A program made the translations under genes and the position numbers. The notes beneath the pieces are model-generated. The model saw only the letters and a list, made by a program, of their open reading frames with translations, ran no database searches and had not been told where the DNA came from. A stretch of 64,000 nucleotides of DNA from Axinella damicornis (taxonomy: Eukaryota > Porifera > Demospongiae > Axinellida > Axinellidae): contig OZ007505.1 in the NCBI GenBank assembly GCA_963931865.1, positions 10,958,974 through 11,022,973 of the forward strand, read 5' to 3'. Shown piece after piece: positions 49,301 to 61,300 of this stretch. Each line of letters opens with the position of its first letter. The stretch's first letter is position 1.

Positions 49301-52300
49301 GATCGCACACGCAGATCGGTGACCGCACAGGGCGGTTCGGTGACCGCACACGCCGATCGGTGACCGCACAGGGCAGGGCGGTTCGGTGACCGCACACGCG
49401 GATCGGTCACCGCACACGTATACCATATATCCTTGAATAGCGAAATACGGTATGTCTAAATGAACGATTGTGTAGCCCAATTCAATGTGAAACGCATAAC
49501 GCGTTTTGACACTACCGGGCCACCGCAGTTCAGTCTGTTGGTGTGCATGTGGAGCTAGAGCTCAATGTGGAGGACTGCAGAAGCTTGATACACCTCTTGC
49601 CAGCTGACACCCACCTCCTTGCTGCTGGCAAAGGGTCCCATTCTGCTGTACTTGGGCCATCCATTGTTACCCTAACTAGCGAGTCCAGAGTCTTTGTGCG
49701 TAAGCGATTGCGCAAGGGAGTCTTGATACGCTTTACAGCAGAAAACCCCCGCTCCACCTCTGCAGAAGATGCTGGAAGCACAGCAACTCTGGCTAGAAGT
49801 GATGCAATGAGAGGATAGGCAGCTAGCATGGTCTGGCGATTACCCTCACTCCACATCATATTGTAGGGACTGAGGGGTAAGAGAGGATGCAAGGGAGCAA
49901 TAGGCTAGAAATTCATTCCACAGCTTGTGGCCATCCATTCCCATGGTGGTGCCTAGCTCTACTACCAAAGATTGGGTTGCCTTCTCTACATTTCTGGGGT
50001 CCAATAAACCAAGGAGGGAAAGTAGATGGGCTTGTGGAATCCTATTTCTCAAATTCTCCAAAAGAGCAGACAAATATTCTTGTGCCTTCCTGGTAAAGTT
50101 TGGAAGATCAACTTCTGCCAACTTGGATGCATGACACCTTCAACTCCAACAAGTACCCTCCTTTGAAGACATCTCCTTTAAGGTTTTCATCGCATTGATA
50201 TGCTGGTTCAGTTAGAGGTTCCAGGCTAAGGAGGTTGAGGTCTTTTGTCTGGAACGCAGTAGACAGACTACCCAAGATAGAGAGGACGTCTGACATGAAA
50301 TACAATGTGACTACGAACCAAGGCTTCTTAAGGTGTGTAGCTAATCCCAGGGCTGTTGCATCACCCTCACGCCTCATTGTCAAGTGCAAGGACAAATGCA
50401 TCCAAACACTGCCTTACTGCATGCACAGCGTTTTCAAGGGACAACCACCGGGTATCAGTAGGCCGTTGTAGCTTAAGTAGTGGTGCATCAAGCACCTTTT
50501 GCATTGCAGCCAGTGTAGCAGAACGTACTGCACTGCGAGAAAAATTGGTGTAGAGCTGGTTAAGGGTCTTCTCAAACTTTGAAAACCATGGAAACTTGTG
50601 AGCAGTGTTACATGCAGCCAATGCCAAGCGATGTGCAGCATCTCCCTCAACCGTGTAGCTACACCACTACATTCACCCAGCATTATAGCTGCACCATCAC
50701 AAGCTCCTCCAGCTACTTATCAAGACTCAAACCGGTTCACCCAGCATTATAGCTGCACCATCACAAGCTCCTCCAGCTACTTTATCAAGACTCAAACCTT
50801 GGCCCTCTATGTAATCAACCCACCGCAGCTGTACCAAACAGCATCAACTGGCCTGGCCTGGCCCAGGAGAGAGCTTAGCCTTCTTTTTGGGAGGCATCTC
50901 GACCGCTGCCACGTGCTAGCCCATAACGATGACATCATTTAATAATTCATAACGATTACATCATTTCATTAATAATTTATAACGATTATACATTGTGCAC
51001 CATTTGTATGTAGATTTCTGGTGAGAACTACCATCTTACTCTACAGCAGCTATGGCACTTTGCGTATTTTCATCATCCCACAGCTTACGTGGGCCAGACC
51101 TGAGGGGTACATTGGCATGGCTCAAAGGTAGGCCAGGTTCACGACGACTCCTTACTATACGCTGCTTCAGCGACGGTAGAGTTTGATACATCTACGGAAA
51201 GATAAGCATATACATGCACTAGCTAGGCATATTATTCACCTTCTTCTTTCACCTTCGTTCTACTCCACATCACTGCACATGCTCTAATGTGCGCATGCGT
51301 ACCTAGATTTCGCTCTCCGTGTTCGTCCGATTATCGATGGGTTGAACCCTGCACTTTATGACGTGACTCCTGTCTCGGCTGTAGGACGCAGTCACTCGCG
51401 ATGAGGATGTTAGATAATAGTAAGCCTAGCTTGCAGTTGCAAGCGAATTTTGGTGGGAAGTCCTGCCTCTCTGACGTTTATAGGACCCCATTGTCCGTAG
51501 ATTGGTAGCTTTGTCCGATGGCATGCCATTGGTGAACCTATAGTAGAGTATCCATAAACGCTGTATGACAATACCTGTCTCAGACTTGGACAAAGACGTA
51601 GACTTGTGCGACTGGAACTCCGTAGAACTACCACTTTGCCATTGCATCTGCAGCCACTGTATTTTTGCATGCAAACTATAACATCATGGATCAAAATTAA
51701 CCCTATTATGCCCAAAGCATATGCCACAAGCATATGCCACAGAATGTGCGTTGCCTACTGTATGTATAATTTTACTGATCAACCAGAATGATGAATGTTG
51801 AACAGAATGCTGTACGTATAGGATATTATAAATGCAATCAGAATGAGTATAATATAATTTTTATGGTGAGTATGGAATAATGAACAGAAGAAATTGAATA
51901 ATGTTGAAAAAGAGTTGACTGTAAAAAGGTGGAGTCTGGGAACAGTTTCAAAAGCCCCTGTCAAGCAGCAGTCTTTTTCTGAGCCTCGGACCACAGCCTC
52001 TGGCATTGCTTGCCAAGGCTTACCATGCAGTCTTTCCGAACAAGATCAAACTCCGTCTTTCCCATTCGTTGCCCCACCGTACCTTCAAGAGTGGACTTTT
52101 ATGTACGCATGTTTTCTTTGTCCAGTTGGTCTGTTTGAAAGCGTCCACTTTTTGAAGATCATGCCAACGTTCCACCAACTTAACGGAAACACAGTACATC
52201 CATTGCTTATCCAACGCCTTGGCTTTCTGCAGATGACTAGCGGACTTACGGTGGGTTTTGACATTTCCTTTGCCCTGATGGTGGCATAGAATACTTAGCA

Positions 52301-55300
52301 TATGTTACATCTGAAGCAGTACGGATCGCCAAACAGATGAGATGAACGAAATCTCCTTCTTCCACTCATCTTTGAACTTCGTTCGATAGGTGGCAGCTCC
52401 TGCCATTGCTTTCTTCCTCTTCTTGGGTGGCTGAAGTCTTCGTACCTCCTCTTCGCTATCGTACTCTCTGTCTGTTCAGACAGTTCTGACCTGCTGATCT
52501 AATAGCCCTTGCACGGCAAATCAGAACACATGGCACGTGCATAAGAATGCATAACTTGCACTGTCGCGAGATGGGCGATAGTCGGCTCATTCGCAACGTT
52601 CACATGCAACGTGACTGTGGCACACGTACCACACACCCCTGATTACCGTTTCGGAGACGTGCATGTCAACACAGTATCTGTGGTCAAAACTTGGGTCGCG
52701 ACTGACGTGAACATTGTGTAACCTTTTTTGTGGCACATACTGTATCTATCAACCAGATGAGTCGCGAGGAACATGGCTATAGCTAGCTAAGCTAAGCCTG
52801 TTCACCGAAATCAATTCTTTCACTCCGTGGGTCACATTAATTTTGTTCATGAACCCAAATGCACGCGTGCGTGCGTATACCATACATGACATAAAATTAC
52901 ACAGCAATGAATACTCAATACCCCACTCAGACCACTGATTACTAACTATTACTTGTGTTTCTCTTAAATTCAGGTCGTTTGGACCGCAAGATTGAATTTC
53001 CTCTTCCCACTGAGGAAGCAAGGGCTCATATACTGAGAATCCACTCCAGGAAAATGAACGTCAGTTCTGATGTGAACTTTGACGAGCTGGCGCGGTGTAC
53101 TGACGACTTCAATGGGGCACAATTAAAGGCTGTGTGTGTGGAGGCTGGAATGATTGCACTCAGGAGAGGAGCTTCTGAATTGATTCATGAGGATTACATG
53201 GAAGGTTAGGGAGAGACATGATTGTGTTTGTGTGTGTGTGTGTGTGTGTGTGACACTGTGTACACTACACACAAACATTTTCGAGAATGCCACTAAATAT
53301 CACGCGAAAAATTTTACGAATACTGAGTTAGATCACTCTGTTTCTTGGCCCTTCAATCATTCAGTCACTTATCAGGTGCTTATGGTGCAGTGAGTGACCT
53401 GAGGGTAGAGATCTTAATTGAGCGTGAGTAAAGTCATTGCAAAATAATGTGTAGTAAAAAAAGCCAGCTCATTGAGCACTCAACCATTAGTTGTGCAGCG
53501 ATTGACGGTAGCTGTGCTTTGACAGTGTCGGGAACAATTCTTAGACCACTGTATGAATAATTCCGATTGATGTGATCAGGTATTAACTAAATGCCATAAT
53601 TCCCACCCACAGGTATCTAAGTTGGCAGGTTACTAAGTTGTCACTTAGACACCTAGTGCTCTAATGAGCATGGAAACCATTTTAAACAAACCACAAAGCA
53701 AATGAAAAGCACTAAAGTGCAAACCCTCCGCCATCGATGTTAATTTCATGTTGATTTAAGTTCATTCGAAAACTGAGCAGATGCAAAAACAGGAAGGCAA
53801 TGAATGACAACGTGTAGAACAATGCTGGCTACCTCGCGTTTGTGGAAAGTTTCTCGACCTGCTGTTACGATGTATGCGTTCCTTTACAGAACACTGGCTG
53901 TCTGAGTAGAAGGGCATTGTTCAGACAATGCAGTGATGATAGTGGGAGTACAGCAGGTCTAAAATAAACTATGATATAATATGATACTAGTGCTACTCAC
54001 GTGACCCTCAACGAATCAGACACCTCAGAATCGATCACATGACGGAGCATTAAATCGCTTAGTGCACACTTTAGTGTGCATTGTCTAGATAATACATACT
54101 TTTCAAACATCAACGGCTGTTTCGGGTCAGTGAGTTGCACTAAGTAGTTTAGATACCAATTTGCAGTGCATTACGGGCTTTAGTGCACTCAGGCAATCTA
54201 GTTAACGGTCTCGGGCGGATAATGCACTCGCCCTCGGCTCGTGCATTATCCCGCCCTCGACCATTAACTAGATTGCCCTCGTGCACTAAAACCCATAATG
54301 CACTGCAAAGTGGTATTTAAATATTACTTGTACTACAGTGATGACGTAGTTGAAAGGTGCCGACCACAGTTTATATAGCGTAAACCGCTAATTGGAAGTT
54401 ATACCTGTCGTATAACTACCTACCCGTCGTATAACTACCATACACCCTTGTAATCACAATTTTGGCGGTAAAATAAAATTGCACTTGCAATGTTTCAGAG
54501 AATGCATACCACAGCAACTGGATACACATGATACAGCTTGTTCAGGGATACAGGGATATGGATAGTACAGCTTGTTCAGGGATATGGATAGTACAGCTTG
54601 TTCAGGGATATGGATAGTACACCTTGTTCAGGGATATGGATAGTACAGCTTGTTCAGGGATATGGATAGTACAGCTTGTTCAGGAATAGTACAGCTTGTT
54701 TGGTTAACAGTACTCAATACAAGCCAGCTCTTTCTCAACCTGCTCAGGAAAATCCACATCATCAAATTTTCTGTTGTCCTGAGCGACACTAATGTGACTA
54801 GGTCCATAGTTTATGTTGATAGTGCAGTTCTGTGCAGAAGCAAAGAGTGGTATACCAGGAGGCTGAAAGGGGTGAAGAGCTGCAGTAGCACCTTGATCAT
54901 TGGCGTTTTGTACAGTGGAGAGGTTCCTTTCCCAGGTCGAGGGAGAGGAGGTAGAACGAGTAGCCAAAACTTTGGCAACCTGTTGATTCTGTTTTGCAGT
55001 AGTACGTTCATAAAGTCGCAGTGCTTTAAGGCTTCTGTGCCCAGTACGCTCCTGTATTATTTTCTCCGGTACATTGCTTTGAAACAGAATACTTGCTCCA
55101 GTTGCACGTAAGGAATGGTTCGTTTTATCGCCAATCCCAATCTCATTAAACATGTCTTTTACCATGCACCCAAGAGTGTGCTCACCAATTGGGGAAGCGA
55201 AATACCACGATCCTAAAGATTTGGCAGAAACAGCACGCAGGTAGATCCAGTCACTCTGCTTTGCCTTTTCAGGCATCTTGCTTATATACAGGTCCAAGAT

Positions 55301-58300
55301 ATAGACGTGGCAACGCTTTCCAACTGTGCCGTACGTGGAGTAAATGGGGACCTGCTTGTTCTGTACAGAAGCTCCAATAAAGCTTCCAGAATGGTTCTTT
55401 GAACCATTTTCAGTGTAAATGTAGCGATCTGGGTCTTCTAACCGCTGAAACTGCGAGAGCTTTAGGTTCCTGTGCTCACCTCCACCTCGTAGGCATAGGT
55501 TAACACCGTTGAGGTAGAACACTGCACGCAGGAGAGACTTCGGGCAGTCAGTGCCTAACACCCCTTGCTCCCACAGCATTCGCTCTTCCTCCGGAGTGAT
55601 TAGGGTTGCATGCTTGACTTCAGCACCAACGCCATCCTGTCGAAGTCGGCGTGCCATGTTGTCAAGAATTGAATGCAATTCCTTAAATTCATGCATCTTC
55701 TTGTCCAGGAAGTTAGGGCAGTCAGGATCAATTTCTCTCATGTACCGTAACAAGCCAGACAACAGCTGGTACAAGGTATTGGCTGGGTACTTTCCCCCGT
55801 CCGACCGTCGAGTTTCGGCAACAAAACGACATAGCCAAACCTTCAGCTCCTCGGAATTCGATGGCGAATTTAGAATATCCGCTCGACACTGTTCCGTCGG
55901 AGCTGAGCGTCTATTTCTCTCCACCCTCCACTCATTGAAGTTTCGCAGAGCCCAATCAGTGCTCTTCTGGGTGTTCCTAGGAACCATTTGCTTAGTCATT
56001 TTGGCGTATTCAACATCCGAGATACATTCTGCAAAGCGATCTTTTGCAGCGACCTTGCGGGCCAGGTTCTTGCGCAATTTCTTCTTTGGGGGCTGAAAGT
56101 CTCCATTTTCTTTGTCGTTGTCGTCTATCCAGTCATCCATACCAAGGGAAAATTCTGGAGGGGTCGGCTTGCTAGTGTCCAGATTTTCTATTCTAGCTAG
56201 CAAACTCGGCGAAATGATCTCCCGGGTGCTCATATTGAACTCCAAAAGGCACGACAGTTAGCAGGCGACAAACCAAAAGGCACGACAGTTAGCAGGCGAC
56301 AAACCAAAAGGCACCATAGTTAGCAGGCGACAACTCCCAAAAGGCACGACAGTTAGCAGGCGACAAACCAAAAGGCACGACAGTTAGCAGGCGACAACTC
56401 CCAAAAGGCACGACAGTTAGCTAGCAGGCGACAAACCAAAAGGCACGACAGTAGCAACAAGCGCTAGCTAGCTATAGTGATCCAAAAGGTCAGCATGCAC
56501 GTGCACAATAAGAAGCCACTGTAGTACAAGCCAGTTGTACTGCCAGCTGCTGTGGTTTATCAGGAACACACTCGGCAGTTATTCAATTAGAAGCCTCGGC
56601 TGCGCCTCGGCTTCTAATTGAATAACCGCCTCATGTATTCCTGATAAACCACAGCAGCTGGCAGTATAACTATAACTTAGAGTGGCTATAACAAAGATGA
56701 ACAGGGAAATCCACAGTGGTTTGGAAGAAATTCGAACGTCAGTGGATGGCTGCCTCCATCCTGATAAAGGTTGGGCACAGTGGACGGCTTGATGGGGAGA
56801 GGAGTGGGCACCCCTGATGCACTGGATGACTGACATCAGGAGGGAGGAGGAGATGCAATAGCATAGCCAGCTCGAGCTCAGGATGGCACTGTCGAAGCTG
56901 TTTCTTCTGGTACTAGGAGTGATGCCAGCGTTTTATAGAAGGTTCAGCATTGCTTCAACATCTCTCCCGTGTCAGTGAAAATTAGCTGGGTAAATGTTGA
57001 ATGCTTCGCTTCCATGATGCGCTCCTCATGTGTGTTTTCACTTGCTTTCGTCTCTCTAAAGTCTCTTCACACGTTTCAGAGGCTCTCATGCTCGCCATGC
57101 ATGTTCTCTCTCGCTCTAGTCTCAGTAAAGTCTGTTCACGCGTTTCACGCGATCTTTCTGTCACGTTACGGACTCTGTCTTCCCCTCTCCTCTGTACCAT
57201 CACTTCTTCACACTAAAGGCTCTTTTACATTTGGCTTTCTTAGGCTCACGATCATCACTGCAGTGTGCCCTCCTTTTACATGCAAAGGCATGGCCACAAT
57301 CACAAACCACCCTCTTAGCATGCACTACTGCACCACACTTTGGACATGTCTATTTTTTAAAAAAATTTTTCTATGAAAATTTGTTGCAAATAGGCAACAG
57401 GAGAGCCCAGTAGCCGAAGGCTAATACAAGGGGACCCCTATAACTTCACATACACAACACATATAGGCAGTCTACTTAATAGTTCCATTCTTTGCTCTGG
57501 TCCGCTGTGCTATAGGTGCATGTGCAGCAGCAGCTGCAGGCTTTGAAATACGTAACTGGAGTCATTGGAGTCCAAGACACAGAGCTCAAAGTGCAACCCC
57601 TCTGGATTTCTAGCCCTGGATTCCACCCTTCACTTTGTACTGGACACCTCTAGCCTTGGCAACATCCAGCTCCTCATCACTAGACTCCTGACTCTGCTGC
57701 AGCTGAATGGTGGAGTCCTTGCTTCCTCTTCGGCTTCACACGTGTCCAGTTGGTCTCTCCGTCCAGTTGGTAGCACAGCCCAGGAACACCTTGATGGTAC
57801 TCATACCTCACATCACTACAAGCAATCATGTCAATACCAGACACATCCTCAGAGGGGGCACTGTCATCCTCCATGGGCTTACTAGCAGTAGGTTTGGCCA
57901 GTGTTGATGGGCATGATAGTGGCCTTGCCACACCCATAACGGAAGCGTTATCCTTCACCTGGCATCGTTGAGACAGTAAAATCGCTGAGACTAGGTGTAA
58001 CTTAGTCCAACTCACACTGGATAGCCTTGGACAACTTCCTTCGACGTCTAGATGATCTCCTATGCTTTCGAGGTACGGTCTCCAAGTCATGTGCAACTGG
58101 CATCGCACAGGGCTCACTGGTAGAAAAAACTGACTGAAAAACCTGCATTCGTGTTCTTGGCTGTCCATTGGGCCTTCTGTAAGGTCAGTCCACGTTCCTG
58201 CATGCAAAGACATATAGGAAGCGTAACGCCTGCACCATGGGTAGCAAGTAGAGGACTCTCAAGTACAGCCACACGAATTGCGACTCTCGAGTACAGCCAC

Positions 58301-61300
58301 ACGAATTGCGTTGTTGCTACCGGTCGCCATTTTTAAGTATTTCTTTCTCAGACACATAGACCTTACAGACTCCATTGTCAGCCACCAGCGGCAGTAGATA
58401 CCGACCAACAGAGTCTATCTAGCACAGCTCTCCACAACCCAGCAACGTCGTACGTCCGATGGCCGGCGTCGGAAGAATAAACCAAAGGACCGTGTGCAAA
58501 GTCCATACAGCGCATGCGCACAAGTACGCAAAATGGCGGACATTATCGCGATAAGCAAGAAGCGCTCTAGCTTCCTAACTAAGTATTTTTAGGAAAAACA
58601 CCAGTTTTAAATCCATGTATGCATCCCGCTTGTACCACTAGTGCCTTTAGTTGTACGTTTACTAGCACCAGTTGGCAGATATGTTTCTTGGACAAACAGA
58701 CAAACAGACACACAAAACGACTACAGTAACCCTGTGCGCATGCGCGCCGAGGGTTGATAAGGTATGCAATTACAATGTGTACAGCACAACAGAGTGTACA
58801 GAAAGGTGCACAGCACAATGAGGGTACAGAAAGCATTAGCACTGACTCCTTGAAAACAGCACATAGCCTAACACTGGCCATGTTGCCACTCTGTCCATTT
58901 TCACTCCACCAAACATTCTGCCTGTTCACAGTGACAAGGGCAGCAAATCGGTACTCAGTTGCGGTTTGCGTCGGTCCTTCATCAACTGTCCACTCGTACT
59001 GGTACGCCTGATATCGGCTAATTCTGGTCACTGGTATAGCCATAGATGTAGCTAGCTGGTCCTTCAGCGTTCTCGTCCAGTAGCTTTGATGTTACAAAAG
59101 TGAGTTTTTAGTTGGTGGATGAAGCTAGAGGGGTCTTGTACAGAGGTGGGAGAGGTTGGAGTGAAGAATTCTCCAGGAAAACGGAGGGTGGTGCCATAAA
59201 CCATCTCTGCTGCTGTGGAGGAGATGTCTTCCTTAAGGGGTAGCTACCAGATCGGAAGTCATTGCAGAGCCGCTTACATGCGGCTTTACTATAACTTATG
59301 GCCCCATTAATATGCTACATGCATTTCTTACATATGTAAACTTGGGCACCGCTCTAGACTCGGCAGATCTGCCAGGACCATGATCAGGGCGTTTCCCTGC
59401 ACCGCCGGTGGCAGTGCGGATGCCTAGCAGGATGAGGGGTAGAGTATCCATCCAGGCATCAGGCTGCGGCTGGGCTTTGAGAGCGGCTTTGAGCTGGCGG
59501 TGGAACCTCTCGATCATGCCATTTGTTTGAGGGTGGTAGGCAGTAGTCCGAGAGCGCTTTGAGCCGAGTAGAGACATGAGTTCGGACCAGAGATGAGATT
59601 CAAATTGCCGTCCATGGTCTGTGACAATAGTGGAAGGGACACAACCACTGAGGAAGGCTTGAGCCACAGTTGCAGTGATGCAAGTGAGGGGAATGGCTTC
59701 AGGCCACCTGGTGAAACGGTCAACACAGGTAAGCAGATATGTGAATCCTCGTGACGGTGGAAGTGGTCCAACTAGGTCGATGTGGATCGCATCAAAACGT
59801 GCTTTTGGGGCTGGGAAAGATGAGAGTTGGGCAGTGGAGTGTCGCTGAATCTTGGCACGTTGACATTGTACATAGGAGCGAGTCCAGCGACGAACATCAG
59901 CATTGATGCCAGGCCATATGAAGCGGGCAGTGATGAGCTTCTGGGTTGCTCGGATTCCCGGTTGAGACAGACCATGTAGGGAGTCAAACACAGTGCGTCG
60001 CCATGCCAATGGGACGAGAGGGCGTTGTGTTCCTGTGGACGTGTCACAGTACAGTGGGGTGCTAGAGTTGGCTAGAGGGCTATCATAGCATCCACAACCA
60101 GTGTAGAAGATTGAGAGGACTGGAGAGCACGAATCTGCGGGTCAGTGGCTTGTGTCTGGGCCATTGCAGCAAAGAGTGCATTGGCAACTACATTGTCCAA
60201 ACCACGAACATGACGGATGGTGGAGGTGAATTGAGATATGTAGTCTAGCTGACGAGCTTGAACGATTGTTCAGTGCGAATGTAAGTGGCTTGTGATCAGT
60301 GAGGACATGGAACTGTCTGCCTTCAAGGAAATGGCGGAAGTGTTTGATTGCAAGATCCACAGCCAGCAATTCCCTGTCAAAGGTACTGTAGCGAGTCTCA
60401 GCTGCAGCGGGAGTCATCTTCCTGGAGAAGAATGAGATGGGATGCCAGGTACCATTAGCATACTGTTGCAATACCACTCCCACAGCCATGTCAGATGCGT
60501 CAGTCATAAGACATGTAGGGACATCAGTCTGGGGGTACGAGAGGAGAGAGGCATTGGCCAGGGCTTCCTTGACCAGGTAGCGATCAGGAACTGTACGCCG
60601 GTTTAGAGCACGGTAGTCCTCACAGGGGCGCCAATCACCAGAAGTCTTCTTGGGATGTGCAGGGGTGAGGACCAGGCACTGGAAGAGGGTTGGATGATGC
60701 CAAGCTGGAGCATGTGTTCGAACTCTTGCTTAGCTGCCTGGAGACGGTCGAGTGCCAGACGTCTGGGACGCGCTGAGACAGGAGGGCCTGTGGTCTTAAT
60801 GTGGTGAGTCACCTCATGCTTGACAGGTGTGTCTGGTGAGCAGACTTGTGTGAGTGCAGGGAATTCTGACAGGAGTTTGAGGTAAGGGGTAGAGACATCG
60901 TTGGGACAGAAAGAGGGACTAGGAGAGGTGCCAGTGTAGGGACTAGGAGAGGTGCCAGTGTGCATGTGTCAATAAGTGTTCGGTGTTGCATGTCAGCCAT
61001 AAGTCCATAATGTCGGAGAAAGTCGGCACCAAGGATTGGCTTCTGTACATCAGCAATGATGAAAATCCAGGGTAGCGAGCGTCTTAGACCAAGGTTGAGG
61101 GTGAGGGAGTGTTGTCCATAAGTGCGTATGGATGTGTTGTTAACGGCGGTGAGGGTGCGGGGATCAGGAGAACGTCTTCAGTCAACCGAGGTAGGAGGAA
61201 TCACGCTGACTTCATATCCATTATCCACAAGAAATTGTGTGTTGGTGTGTGCGTCACATACAAAGAAAAGGCGACATGTAGTTGGGCCGGTGACACCAGT

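Larger units (their letters stand above)
49530..52460 (-). pseudogene. hAT-family transposase remnant (ZNF862-like)
   Basis: From high to low coordinate: a start region ([20 protein letters not shown], about 52460-52370), a zinc-finger block (FRCNIC, then [18 protein letters not shown], 52310-52230), the DG block ([10 protein letters not shown], about 50690), an RWLSLENAV block (about 50470), and the C-terminal dimerisation domain ([20 protein letters not shown], 49780-49720). Blocks from 50627 down lie in successive different frames, so at least three frameshifts break the gene. The order and motifs are those of hAT transposases of the ZNF862/KIAA0543 type. Confidence 0.8.

Noticed and set aside
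48815..49480. A 221-codon minus-strand frame rich in CAVTEPP repeats
   Set aside because: Product of the 41-bp minisatellite, open in all three minus frames.
54650..55111. Plus-strand 153-codon frame
   Set aside because: It is the shadow of the Crypton-like recombinase on the opposite strand.
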